The notes under the pieces: model-generated
Told to the model about the DNA's origin: nothing
Databases searched by the model: none
What the model saw: the letters and a program-made list of their open reading frames with translations, nothing else
Made by a program: the position numbers and the translations under genes
Shown here: positions 1 to 10,633 of the stretch, piece by piece
Position numbering within the stretch: position 1 is the first letter of the stretch
Layout of the letters: each line of letters opens with the position of its first letter
From: Bisporella sp. PMI_857
Lineage: Eukaryota; Ascomycota; Leotiomycetes; Helotiales; Helotiaceae
DNA length: 58,376 bases
Direction: 5' to 3'
Assembly: GCA_021307315.1 (NCBI GenBank)
Contig: JAJSPD010000140.1
Coordinates: forward strand, 1-58,376

Positions 1-1393
1 TTAGCGTTAATATTAAGTCGCAAACGCTTTACTCGAAATATTTAGAACTTTTATCGCAAAAATAATAACTTTTTTTTTTTTTAAAGTTAATAAATAACTA
101 GCTATAAGTATATTTACAATTCTACTTTTTATACTAATTTTTATACTAATTTTTGTATTGTTTTTTTAAAGTTTAATAATCGATTATTGCTACTTATTTA
201 GAAATTGCTTAAAACACAGCTTTTTAGCTTATTAGCAATAGCTAAAAACTTACTTTGTATTTTAATAGCTAGTATTAAAATAAAACATGCTTTTAATTTT
301 GTACGTAATATATACGAATATCGCTGTAGCTAGTTTTAACCGACAACTATTCGGTCGCTTTTTTTGGTTTATTATTCGCTTATTGAACATTACGAACACG
401 TAAACTTTAAAATATACTATTTTTAACTATTGATATTTAAAATATAATACTTGAAAATATAAAACGAAAATTAAAACGCGAAAAAAAAACTTTAAAATTC
501 AACTTAATCAAATTGATTTTTAAGAAAATTATAACTATATTAGTAATAAAAAACTAGAAAAAAACGAAGAAATTCGAACTCGTTGTATTTAAAAACGCTA
601 AAATTACAAAATTTCTAAATTTTTACGTTAGTCAATTTATTAAAATTAGCTATTTTCGACTATTCAATTTCAAAATACATTTCGGAATCGCTGCGAACCG
701 TTAATTAAAACAACGAACTAAAAACTATTTAGTAATAGTAATTAAAAGTTATTTCGACTTTCGACTTTTAATATTAGTAATATTGTGCCGAATATTTTAA
801 TAAGCATTTACAAGTTAAAAAAGCAAAAAAGAAATTAGTTTTAAAATATTGTTACAGCTTTAGTTTTTTATCGCTTGAAGTATAGTACCGAATATTTCAA
901 AAGCTCGAACAAAGCTTACTATCGAATACTTATAGCTTCCGACTAGTTACTGTATATAAAGCTTTGCTTTTTTTTTTTTTTTTGTTCGTAGCTTGTTTTT
1001 TTAGTTATTACAATTAATAATTGTTTACATTTTTAAGTTTATTTACTTAAATATACGAATCGAGATTTTTATTTAATTTAAATTGTTACAAATATTAGTG
1101 TTGTATATTATTATAATTTACAATTTTTTTACTATATTACAATATGTTTAGATTTAACATTTGAAGTTTAATTTTTATACTAATCTTTATACTAATCAAC
1201 AACTTTGCATTTAAAGTATATTTGTAAAAATAAGTATACAAAATAGTTTTGTTTAACTTGTGTACATATAAAAAAATCAATACTAAAACTAGAAAGAACT
1301 ATCTCGATACTAGAATACTTTATATATTCTTAAAATTCTGCTAGTCCGCTTTACATTCTTGTAGAAAGGTTTAACTGTAGTTTCTATATTTAG
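1..1393. repeat. AT-rich, RIP-like gene desert
   Basis: This stretch is extremely AT-rich and holds no open frame of useful length. CpA and TpG look scarce while TpA is very common, and most surviving C sits in CpG (many ttcgaa, aacga, ctcg words). That is the footprint expected when repeat-induced point mutation converts CpA to TpA on both strands. Several poly-T/poly-A runs are present, for example near 69-83 and 967-983. The original element cannot be read any more. The base composition changes abruptly at about 1400. Confidence 0.75.
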
Positions 1394-1400
1394 TTAATAT

Positions 1401-1535
1401 TGTCGGGGCCCTATTGAGGTCCCGCGGGTCGGGGTCAAAATACACAACCCACCCCACGGGGGAAGCGAGCCTCGAAGACCCGACCCATGGGACCCCGTGG
1501 GTCGGGGGCCCCGGCCCGCCCCGTGGGTTTCTGCG
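1401..1535. mobile_element. GC-rich palindromic element, possible LTR fragment
   Basis: A roughly 135-nt island of very GC-rich sequence lies between the AT-rich desert and the broken NLR gene. It starts with tgtcgggg, a common start of fungal LTRs. It holds a perfect 9-bp inverted repeat (cccgaccca at 1479-1487, tgggtcggg at 1498-1506) around a 10-nt loop, plus cccgcggg and several tgggtcgggg-like words. No second copy or target duplication is seen here, so calling it an LTR or other transposon end is inference. The coding homology of the neighbouring gene stops at its edge. Confidence 0.35.
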
Positions 1536-2552
1536 CAGTCTATCCTCAAGTTGGGCGAGTTCCAGAAACGGCTTGACATATCGTTGGCGGGATTATGGTA
1601 TGTCCTGCGACTAGCAGCCATAAAGTAATTAAGCACCTTTACGGGGTCGCACATTGTTGTGTCGGAAAGCGAGCCCATTATCTGTGAGAACTGTAAATCT
1701 GTGAGACGATGGTTTGTGGATATCATTGCAGCAGATTGTATTATAAGGGTCAGAAAGCTCAAAAGATTCAACTGCGATGGTCGAGCTTACAGCTCATTGC
1801 GGTACCTATCTCTTCGAGCCTGGAAGTGACTTGGCCAAACTTTGCATCCACTTTTGAATTAATCTCATCAACTTTACTATGCCTGTATCGAAACTCGACC
1901 TGCTGGCCAGACACAGCCAACCCATGAACTACAGCGGAACTACGAGAAATGAGCTCAAGTAAGTCATCATATCGAAGCTCGGAAGGCTGAGTGATGCTGT
2001 GGATAACATGCTTCCATGTGCTTCCCTGGTACCAGTCGTGAGCTCGAATCAGGAATCTAAGGATGTGGGCAATCAATTCAGCAACAGCTGTTTGCATTCT
2101 TTCAGTCGGATATAGGTTGGCGGCAAGTTCGATGCGAGGAAGACTGTCTGCAATATGCGATAGAGCCTCCGCCAGCTTACTAACCACCTTTTCGTGGTTT
2201 ATCACGGCCTGCATAGAGGTTAGTAATAAATTACTCGCAGCAGTCTCGATATAGAAAGGTTAAACCTACAGTGAACAGGAACTTCATGGCGCCCCAGACA
2301 AGAGCAACATATTCCGGGTGGTGCTGCACAAACACATCCAAAACATCAGCATAAAGCCTGACTCTTTGGGAAAAGCTTTTCAGCCACCTCCTAGCTTTTG
2401 AATCCTTCCCCCCTGATTCATTATTTTCCATAGACTGAGCAACTAACGCTCGCACCTCCTCTTAATTGTTTTTTGAGTTCACAAAGTCAATTTTTGTCTG
2501 GTCTTTGCTCAGTGTGGATGAAAATTTGAGCTTTGCCTCCATAAAGCCATCT
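1535..2552 (-). pseudogene. Broken NLR/STAND-type gene, N-terminal DUF7708-like region
   Basis: Reading minus, an N-terminal exon carries a block typical of the DUF7708 domain at the start of fungal NACHT/ankyrin proteins: YADVLDVFVQHHPEYVALVW followed by GAMKFLF. A clear intron follows (donor gtaggt near 2268, branch tactaac, acceptor ending near 2209). The next exon continues with LPRIELAANLYPTERMQTAV and helical sequence. An in-frame TAA at 2462-2464 splits the first exon: KFSSTLSKDQTKIDFVNSKN lies upstream of it and is also coding. The frame breaks again at 1768-1771, after which STNHRLTDLQFSQIM and FWNSPNLR continue in another frame. All similarity ends at about 1535 against the GC-rich element, so the NACHT ATPase and repeat domains are missing. 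The TAA could derive from CAA by a C-to-T change. Domain name is from recall. Confidence 0.7.
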
Positions 2553-2813
2553 TCAAGCAGACTGCTACAAGACAATCAATATATACAAATAAATTAAAGA
2601 TGATCAATCCAATTGACCTGGTGCCAGAAAAAGAGGATAAAAAGTGAACGCACCTTGATTGGATATCGGTGGATGGTATGTACCATCCTTGTGCTTCTTT
2701 CTCATTTCCCCCAAACGCGTATGGGGTTCCAGCCATGAAAAGAATGCAGGTTAACGGAATATCTAGGCTCTGGGTCTCAATATATACCGAAGAATCCAAA
2801 GACTGATCCTAGA

Positions 2814-5676
2814 ATGAAGCTGGGATACTTACACAGGATGTCACGTCTCCGTATTTTGGGACATATTATACTGAAGCTGGTATTAAACAAGCTTGGTGTC
2901 GAATTTAAGGATGCGATAGATTACGATGATAGTATTTTCCAAGTCGACTATTACGAACTTGAAGAAGACAAAGTAACAGACGAAACTTGGTCCAACGATA
3001 CAACACCAACGGGAGCGGAGGCACCGTTGATCGAAAACGAGTCCCTTGCCACACCTGAGACCCAATTCAGTCTAAAGCGAGATACTTCAGTTGTACCTGC
3101 TGCATCTGGCCAGTCTAAGACTCAAAAAGACTGTCAAAAGGATAGCGTTGATGGTGTTGCACTAGGCGAGAGAAGAAGGCAGAAATTTCGACGGATTTGG
3201 AATCACCTCACAATTTCGAGAGACAAGACCTCCGCCAGTGACTTCGCTCACGAAATCCTTTTCATCCTTCAATCCTCTAGACAGCCGACCGGCAACCGCC
3301 GGGGAACGCAATCAGATTACAAACCTACGTATCAAGTAGCTAAGTTGTCACCAGATCATCTACAACTGCTTGTCCAAGAACAAAAGATAGCTCATATTCA
3401 GCAGCAGCAAAATCACCTAATTCTAGCAGACCAGGCGGTAAGGCTAAATCGTGTGAGACATAAGGTATCATTGCAAGGTAATCTCACGGCACTCGCAAAA
3501 GCTCAAAACCACATAGCGGACCCATTAGTGTCTGACTCGGACTTAAAGGCGGACACGTCGCCACATTGCCAATCCTTAAACAGTCTCTCAAATGGCGATA
3601 TAAGTCTGGAGGCCAAACGCACGTTTGCAAAACATATCGATCCGGTGTCAAGCGTAGAGCAGGGTGGATCTTATCAGCAACTGGTTAACCGTATTGCTTC
3701 ACTCGAAGCCGAGAACCGAAGCTTAAAGAATACACAGGAGAGCCTAGCCCGAGGACAGACCTTAAACTTTATCCTACCTAACAGCGGCGCACCCTCTTTG
3801 GCATATCTCGATGAACCAAACTGGCTGATTGGACCTAAGGGAGAAATTGTCTTGACAGCTCACTTCCCTGTCACTGACATTAATGGGTTCCTTCGCCAAA
3901 AGGTCGACATTCCCTTCGTAGTCGCAAAGTATTATTATCCGAAACATCAGGATGTCGAAGTGCAAAGTGTCTCACGAGCCAAGCAACCGTTGCCACGTCC
4001 TAAACCTTCCAATGAAATACTCTCGCTCCACTCGAAGGAGATGATTGATGCTGCCGAGGAATTCTTCGCACTACGGCCTGATTTCGCCGTAAATTTTCCA
4101 AACTTCAATATCAGAGGTCCCATTCCAGCGCCTTACCTTTTCTGGTACCACTACCAGGGACCCGATTCAATGCAGGGCCTGAGCCCTTCTCATGAGGCAC
4201 TTATGCGTCTAGTCACAACGTGGACCGAGGACAACTATGGGCAAAAGTACGCACCTGTAGATAACCAGGTGGATAGAGGAGCTATTTCTCAAGAAACGGT
4301 GCCGTTCCTGTTCAAGCCGGGAGATGTCATCGCGTGGGAAGACAGGACCGAACTTCATGCAGCAATCACTCGATCATGGCCTCCGCAGACATCAGGTCTA
4401 ACATTGAGCCAGGAAAATAAGGAGCGGGACTGGTCTAAGGGCTCAGACTCCCTAAATCCAGAAAAATGCTCCAAGAGGTGGACAGTAGACAGCTGGAGAT
4501 ACGATTATGACGGTCAATTTTTACAACAAGAGCAGCCCATCGAGAGGTTCGTGGTAGATTTTCAGACCTACCAGCAGCTCCACTACAGTTCTGGGAATTT
4601 CAAGGTGGCATACCCAAGCATTGGTGACCAAGATTGCCAACGCATGAAGCCCGAGGTGATGGCCTCTGATGAACCACCACCAGCTCCTGAGATATACATC
4701 TTCCCTAACACCATTCCTGGTTACGATTTGCGAAGCAAGAAATGGGGTGAGTGTCCGCAACACCGCGTTGTTGAACGCGGGAGTCTGACGATGGGTAGTT
4801 GATCTTGAAGTTGACATGATACGTGACGTCACATGGAATAAGAAATCATTCGATCATCTCGTCATTGATAACGAAACCAAGGAGTTAATACAGGCTCTCG
4901 TGTTCCGCCAAATAGCGAGCGAACAAGGGACGGATATCATTGATAGAAAGGGCAACGGGCTCATCATACTGCTCCATGGTGGGCCGGGGACAGGCAAAAT
5001 TTTCACAGCTGAAAGTGTCGCTGAAATGGCTGAAAAGCCACTGTTTCGAGTCACTTGTGGGGACATCAGAACCAAACCAGAAGAAGTTGAGAAGTATCTG
5101 GAGTCTGTCCTTCACCTGGGGAAGACTTGGGGCTGTGTCGTTCTCATCGACGAAGCAGAGGTGTTCCTAGAACAAAGGAGCCTTGACAATCTAGAGCGCA
5201 ATGCTCTCCTTTCCGTATTTCTGCGGGTCTTGGAGTATTATGAGGGTATCCTTGTCCTGACATCGAACCGGGTTGGAACTTTCGATGAGGCATTCAAATC
5301 CAGAAATCTGTCGCTGCACTATGAGAATCTTGCAAAGGGCCAGCGTACAAAAATCTGGAAGAACTTTATCAGTCGGCTGAAAGATATGGACGGCGATGGA
5401 ATAGCTTCAGTCTCATCAATGACAGAGCCGGGTTCTCGGAAGCGCAATTTCCAAGAGAAATCCTCAGGGATCGACTTCGATGATGTCGAGTGTTACCTTA
5501 CCGAGCTCGCTGAGCATGAGTTGAATGGCCGCCATATCCGCAATGTGATTACCACCACTCGCCGGCTTGCGACATTCAGGGGAGAGCGCATGTCATTCCA
5601 ACACCTTAAGCATGTCATCACTGTCTCGAGCAAGTTTGATATACTTAAAGATGGTGCAAGAAGGATATTCCGATGA
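2814..5676 (+). CDS. AAA-type ATPase, fungal DUF7025-like architecture
   Basis: Two exons (2814-4746, 4799-5676) joined by a 52-nt GTGAGT...TAG intron give about 935 aa. Splicing restores KKWVDLEVDMIRDVTWN, the usual entry to the AAA module of this family. The N-terminal half is poorly conserved and has a coiled-coil-like stretch (around IASLEAENRSLKN). A middle block (EMIDAAEEFFALRPDFAVNF, PYLFWYHYQGPDSMQGLS) resembles the DUF7025-type region. The AAA module shows a Walker A-like GGPGTGKIF, Walker B VVLIDEAEVFLE and sensor-1 LVLTSNRVGTFDEAF. Walker A has Ile (codon 4999-5001) where Thr or Ser normally binds Mg2+, so ATP hydrolysis may be impaired. The SR region after sensor 1 also looks two residues short. 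Substrate is unknown. It is divergent from the broken NLR gene, about 260 bp away. The start at 2814 is the first in-frame ATG after a stop. Confidence 0.8.
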
Positions 5677-6790
5677 TCAGATTGCGCGAGGTGAAGGAAT
5701 CAGGTGAAGTTGGAGCTATAGTTTATTCGAAAAGGTGCCTATTTACATCCTTCTTATGTGTATTCCACTCGAATGGCGCTATAATTATTGTGCTTTTTTT
5801 CTGGAGTAACTGCTTTTATCTGAATCTGTTTATATTGGCATAGATCTGCTCACCGTTGTCCATTTTCGTTAACGAAACTTAGTTTGTTAAACCCGCCTTA
5901 TTGCATTTGAGTGATATTTAAACTTTGAATCGGGGCGAACAGTAACCTCGAGCTCATAAGCAGCTCACCTGAGAGATGTTTTGTTAAGCCCTAACGAAGG
6001 TAGTCCCTTCTTAGCCCAGGCGATGTTTCTTGGCTTGGCGCTGTCATAACAATACCAGAACGAGGAAAGAGCTCATTTACACTTCCCGACCTCATTCTTT
6101 CCCGTACATTAATGCTATGCTAGGGCATATAAGCCACAGAAGCGAGCACGAAAAAAAAAAAAAAAGATGATGGTCCAAAAGAAGGAACATGTTGGAATGC
6201 CGGTGGAGGCGGTCAACCTCGCGTCTCCAGGACATCCCTAAAACGATGCTAATAATAAAACACTGGTGATCAGGTAGGGATGGCCTAATACCACTGTACT
6301 ACATAGGCTTTGGTAAGTGGTTGTTGTTATTGTTGTTGTTGGGGGCGTTGCTTCAATTCAAGACTAAATGTTGTGAAAGTAAGCTACTCTGCCTTCCAGT
6401 AACTTCAGTTACCACGTTTAGTGTGCAGGGGGGCATAGGAACTTCTCACAAAGGTTAGAATTACATGCTGATGGATGAGGATTGAAAGGATTTTGAAATA
6501 TAATCTACGCGCTTGTGTTAACTAAGATAGGTGGGGGAGACTGGTTTGCAGACCATCAATATAGCGCCTAAGACTGACCGATGAGTCATGTGCACCATTC
6601 TACATATATTATGCTCCATCCCCTCATGAATAAATAGAGATTATTTCGCATCCAATCAACCTCTCAAGACCAAGCCTCACCTGATTTCATACATCAAACT
6701 AAAGCACCGAACTCTCAATATTTTCATTCTGTCTACAAGGTAGACTCATACAGGGACTATTTCTTCAACAAAGTACTACTGGATACTCTT
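5677..6790. other. Intergenic, no gene seen
   Basis: About 1.1 kb without a convincing coding region. It contains an A15-type run near 6150-6165 and a small gtt/gttatt microsatellite near 6321-6342. Nothing else is recognised. Confidence 0.6.
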
Positions 6791-6794
6791 CAAA

Positions 6795-7640
6795 ATGAAC
6801 CCTGAGCTCAGGGATCCCTGTTTAACCTATGAGGAATCATTCTGAGGGACTTATATGTGATTTACTAGCTGCTCTCTTAATTTTGGCCTGTTCTAATTGA
6901 ATTTGCAGTGCCTCTCCCGATCAGCGGGCGTGACTCAATAGGCATTCAGGAATATTCCGATGCTGCATTTGTAGCTATCGACTTCGAAGGTCGCCAGGTC
7001 TTATCTCAAAGGCGGAATCTAGTATATGGGGAGGAACAAAGCGAGCTCAAGCTGGGATTTCGATACCCGATACTAGGGCCTTCTCCACAGTTCCACCAGC
7101 AGAGGTGCTGAAGACATATAGCGTTGGGCTTAGGTACTCTCGGTCTAACAGAGTCCGTATTGATGGGAGGCTCCGATGCGGAAAAACTATTTGGCTCTCG
7201 GGATCGATGACATGAAAGAGATATTTGCAAAACTGATTGATCGAACTCGCATCATCGTGCTTGGGGCCTACAACTTAGGTTTTGATATGAAAGTATTCCA
7301 TGCTCTCAAATTTGGTTTCCAGACCTCAATTGTAGGCATTTTGGATACCGATCTATTAGCGAAAATGGCTGGGACGTGTAGTGATGTGCCCAAACGACGT
7401 CTGCAAGATATCTCGGCACAACTTGGATGCCCTGTCGAAGGATGTCATATTGCTGGAAATGATACAAATTTTGCTTTGCAAGCAATGCTACTTCTAGCTG
7501 CGGAAATTTTTTATGGCCTTGGAGGGTTACTAGATGATAGTGTGAGGCCAAGGCTAAAGAAGATCAAATCTGTTAGACTCTTCCCAGTTCCTCAATATTC
7601 ATCACTACCTCAAAAGTCAATAATAACTAGCCCTGGATAA
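6795..7640 (+). pseudogene. Decayed Gfd2/YDR514C-like RNase H-fold relic
   Basis: The 3' part (from about 7176) reads MKEIFAKLIDRTRIIVLGAY, then LGFDMKVFHALKFGF, LDTDLLAKMAG, RRLQDISAQLGCPV and HIAGNDTNFALQAMLLLAA. These are the order and motifs of the Gfd2/YDR514C-like C-terminal domain, an exonuclease-like RNase H fold (helix with a D in the middle, final H-x-AGND motif). The 5' part (6908-7108) has FVAIDFEG, the first acidic motif of that fold. Between the two parts the frame changes: EKLFGSRDR, the usual FLFG-type block, is read in a different frame at about 7178-7205. At least two frame breaks are needed. An ATG near 6795 opens a short exon that ends in a stop. A highly intron-rich gene is the alternative, but I found no splice pairs that repair it. 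Confidence 0.55.
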
Positions 7641-8153
7641 CGGGCTTAAGCTAGATGGACATTTTATTCTCTAACTGCGATGTAAAGATCGAGGATAATA
7701 TATTTCAATAGCGATTAGGGGATGCAAAAACTCATTGAAACAAGGGCAATACAACAAAACTAAACACCCTCGTAATCGGGCAGAAGCCGCGGCACCTAGT
7801 CTAAGTATACTCGCTCCCCCTAAACTCAATTAAGGGTGAAAGTCAGAAATTGGCTGCTGCCGCTCTCGAGAAACACTTTCGACGCCTTACTCAGCGGTTG
7901 CGATTGTGTTTCCATTGCTCACCATTACTGTGTGTCGTTGAAGCAAAACGAGGCTAGACATATGAAGAAGAAAAGGTAGAATGAAAAGAAATTCCAATCA
8001 ATTCCATGCTATGCAACTTATGCAACCCAGTGCCGTCCTATTTCAAGACCATTTGCACAAACGCCTATCCCAAAAACTCTTGAATTCCCATCGCTGTGCA
8101 ACGTGTTTCCAATACGCGCCTGACTCCTTTTGCCAAAGTGATTCTGTCCACGC
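7641..8153. other. Intergenic, no gene seen
   Basis: About 0.5 kb between the RNase H-like relic and the 3' end of the secreted-protein gene. No feature is recognised. Confidence 0.5.
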
Positions 8154-8679
8154 TTATAACTTGAATGCCTTCTTGGATATAGGGTACTTCCTATCACTTC
8201 CAGAATTCACCCGGGCCTTGATGCACATGCACTCAAGGTCGAAATAGTGGCCACTGCACTCCTTACCCTTTATTGTAGTAGGGCTAGCTGCGTTAAATTC
8301 CCCCAGGCAGATACCGTCCTCGGTGCAGTCATTCCGAAGCGCCTTCTCGGCTGCCATTGCGAGATACTTGTTGATGCACTTGTCGAAATCACCCTGGCAA
8401 GCCTTCTCGGCTGCCTTTCGCTCCTTTGTCTCCCATCTCCTTCTTCTTGGCTGCCTTGCCACAAATTCGCTTGTCATTGCCGCACTTCTTGACGTCGCGG
8501 CGGGAGATGTGAGTGTCGCTGGCGAGGTTGATGCTCTGGTAGCCGTCGCTGGCAACGTTGATATTGGCTTCGCGGGCTGCTAGGTCGCTGTCGGCCAAGG
8601 GAGTTGCTGCGACGCTAGAGAACATGCTAAGGCCGGGAGTAGCGAAGAAAAGAAGAGACTTGGTGGTTGAGAAATACAT
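8154..8679 (-). pseudogene. Small secreted cysteine-containing protein, frameshifted
   Basis: From an ATG at 8679 the minus strand encodes MYFSTTKSLLFFATPGLSMF and more, a signal-peptide-like start with cleavage plausible after SVAATPLA. It continues through an RRD site and KKCGNDKRICGKAAKKK. That frame ends at 8389. The natural continuation is in another frame: KAAEKACQGDFDKCINKYLA, LRNDCTEDGICLGEF, KECSGHYFDLECMCIKAR, ending at 8154. The cysteine spacing and the repeated AAEKA units support one protein, so a one-frame indel lies between about 8415 and 8451; no GT-AG pair bridges it. The product would be about 170 aa, secreted, in the size class of candidate effectors, but no family is recognised. 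A sequencing error would also explain the break. Confidence 0.5.
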
Positions 8680-8757
8680 GTTGATGGTATTGGATTGATG
8701 GGCTGGTTGAAGATGTGGAGATGTGAAGATGCTGTCTTTCATCCCAACAGCCTTCTG

Positions 8758-8766
8758 ATATATATA
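8758..8766 (-). promoter_or_regulatory. TATA-box candidate for the secreted-protein gene
   Basis: atatatata lies about 80 bp upstream of the ATG at 8679 on the minus strand, a plausible distance for a core promoter with a short leader. It is inferred from position only. Confidence 0.35.
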
Positions 8767-9457
8767 CTCTCTGAGTTCGACATATTTTCACTATAGGCTT
8801 TGAGATCTTCCTCTCAAGACATCCGCAGCGTACCTTCCAGTACATAATAGCATCAACTATCTGCTCCTAGCTCCTTGCTCGTCGGCGCTGCTGATATCTC
8901 TGTCGATGGCAGGTGGCTCAGGAGCCTGATGGCTCGGCTGGCGGGCTACTGGGTCGAAATATCATGATTGGCACTCAACAAGCAGCCTTGACTGTGCAAA
9001 GGTAGATTTTTGGAGCCGTTATCCCAAAACCCCAAAAAAAAAGAATATTAATTCAGGGATGCTGTATTATTCGCATGTTACTGTATCCATGCCAGATCTG
9101 TTGAAAGGAGCCTTAATGCCAACAAGCTTTATGTCATTTAAGCATTTAGGTTCTACAGAAGTATTAACCTCATCCCATGCAAGGTAGCGTCAACCCACCT
9201 CTACAATAGGGCTATGTTGGTTTGGCCTCGCCTTCTTACCACAGCCAATCATCTGCCTGAATTTCATCCTCCCGTTGCAACGACCTGCTGACAACGTTAT
9301 GCTTTGCGCCGCATTGACACATTAGGGCTATACTACTTTTACATAAACGCGCCTTGGTTTGTGTGGCGATAGAGCATTTCGGCGCATTTTCTGCTCGCTC
9401 AGTCTTTAGCAAATCCGAATGTTATTTTACGACGCTCCAAGATAGGATCGAGTAAAA
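8767..9457. other. Divergent intergenic region
   Basis: About 0.7 kb between the divergent starts of the secreted-protein gene and the SRR1-like gene. It should hold both promoters. No specific site is recognised. Confidence 0.5.
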
Positions 9458-10633
9458 ATGCCTCCTCCCAAATCGAAGAAAAAGAAGAGCAAAACCAGCA
9501 AGTCCAGCGCGAAGGAAGCTGCTAGGCATCATCCAAGAGTCGTCCATGATTTAGACGATCAGGTGTTTCAGCTTTTTAGGGAGTGGGAAGCATCGTTCCA
9601 AAGGAAAGCGCTAGTTCAGCAAGTCGAAGATGAGATCAACACTCAAAAGGATATATTTCTTGATAATGTAGTGTGTCTTGGGCTCGGCAGTTTAGAGACA
9701 GCTACGATGCAACCTCTTCCAGGGTGGGCCAAGAGAACCCGTACAGCAAATCATAACATTATTCAGAATGAGGCTTATACGGCAGTTCTTCAGGATAGCG
9801 AAGACAGATTTAAGCCTGTAGGGAGAGGGAAAGACCGTAATAGGGGGTTGTATCAATTGCTCGTTCTTGAGACTGTAATAAACTGCCTTCGTAAGCTCAT
9901 TTGCCCATTTTCTTGTATCTTCTTGTCACACGCTTTCATGATTTAGAGTCAGCCTCTTAACATATCAATAGGTGCAAAATTCCCTATTGGCCCAGTTCGC
10001 TTTCAAGATCCTAACTTCACGAAAAAAGACCAAGAGTTCCTCGAACAGCGTGGCCATACAGTTCTAGAATGGAATGGCGCAAACTTATCAACTGATGCTT
10101 TGGACCCGCAGCTCACCAACTTTCTATCTTCGTCAACATTCTGCTACCTGCCTTGCCTCGATCTCCCTATCGTCGTCGTTGTGATCCATGCGGCGAAACC
10201 ATGCTTATACCTCGGCAGCGACCTTATTGTAAACACTGTGAAGCAAAATCTTGTAAGCATACCGAATCCTGCTTCTGCCTCCCTTCTTACCTTAAATTTA
10301 ATCTCAGGACTGTGACTAACAAACTACCAGCTCCGTAACAAAAAAGTTAAAGCGCTGATGGACGAATACGAAAGTATCGTGTTACCATATGATTTCTCTA
10401 GCGTAGCCGCTTTCACGGGAGAAGGCACTACGGATGATTTCGGCTTCATGTGGAAAGCAGATTTAGAGAATGAGGAAGTACGACAGCGGGTGACTATGCG
10501 GAACAATGAGATTCTAGAGAAAGAGAGAAGACTTTGGTCGGAAATGGATAAGTTTCTGGCGAAGAAATTGGCTGAGAAGGAGACGAAATTGAAGGAAGCA
10601 GGGAAAGAGGGAAGTTGCGTGTTAAACGGATAG
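9458..10633 (+). CDS. SRR1-like domain protein (copy 1)
   Basis: Three exons (9458-9890, 9972-10252, 10331-10633) give 338 aa. Introns are GTAAGC...ATAG (81 nt) and GTAAGC...CCAG (78 nt, with a GACTAAC branch site), and both keep frame. The N-terminus is a lysine/serine-rich basic tail (MPPPKSKKKKSKTSKSSAKE) that could act in nucleolar or nuclear targeting. The SRR1 fold follows: DNVVCLGLGSLE, then QLLVLETVINCLR, PVRFQDPNFTKKDQEFLEQR, GHTVLEW, TFCYLPC and a KPCLYLGSDL strand. The C-terminal exon is an acidic then lysine-rich helix. SRR1 proteins were named for plant light and clock signalling; yeast and animal relatives are linked to heme or growth phenotypes, and no enzyme activity is firmly known. 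A second, divergent SRR1-like gene lies at 34438-35689. Confidence 0.85.

Noticed and set aside
8247..8583. Plus-strand proteins opposite the secreted-protein gene
   Set aside because: They mirror a minus-strand gene that has a signal peptide and cysteine pattern; their own sequence is low-quality.
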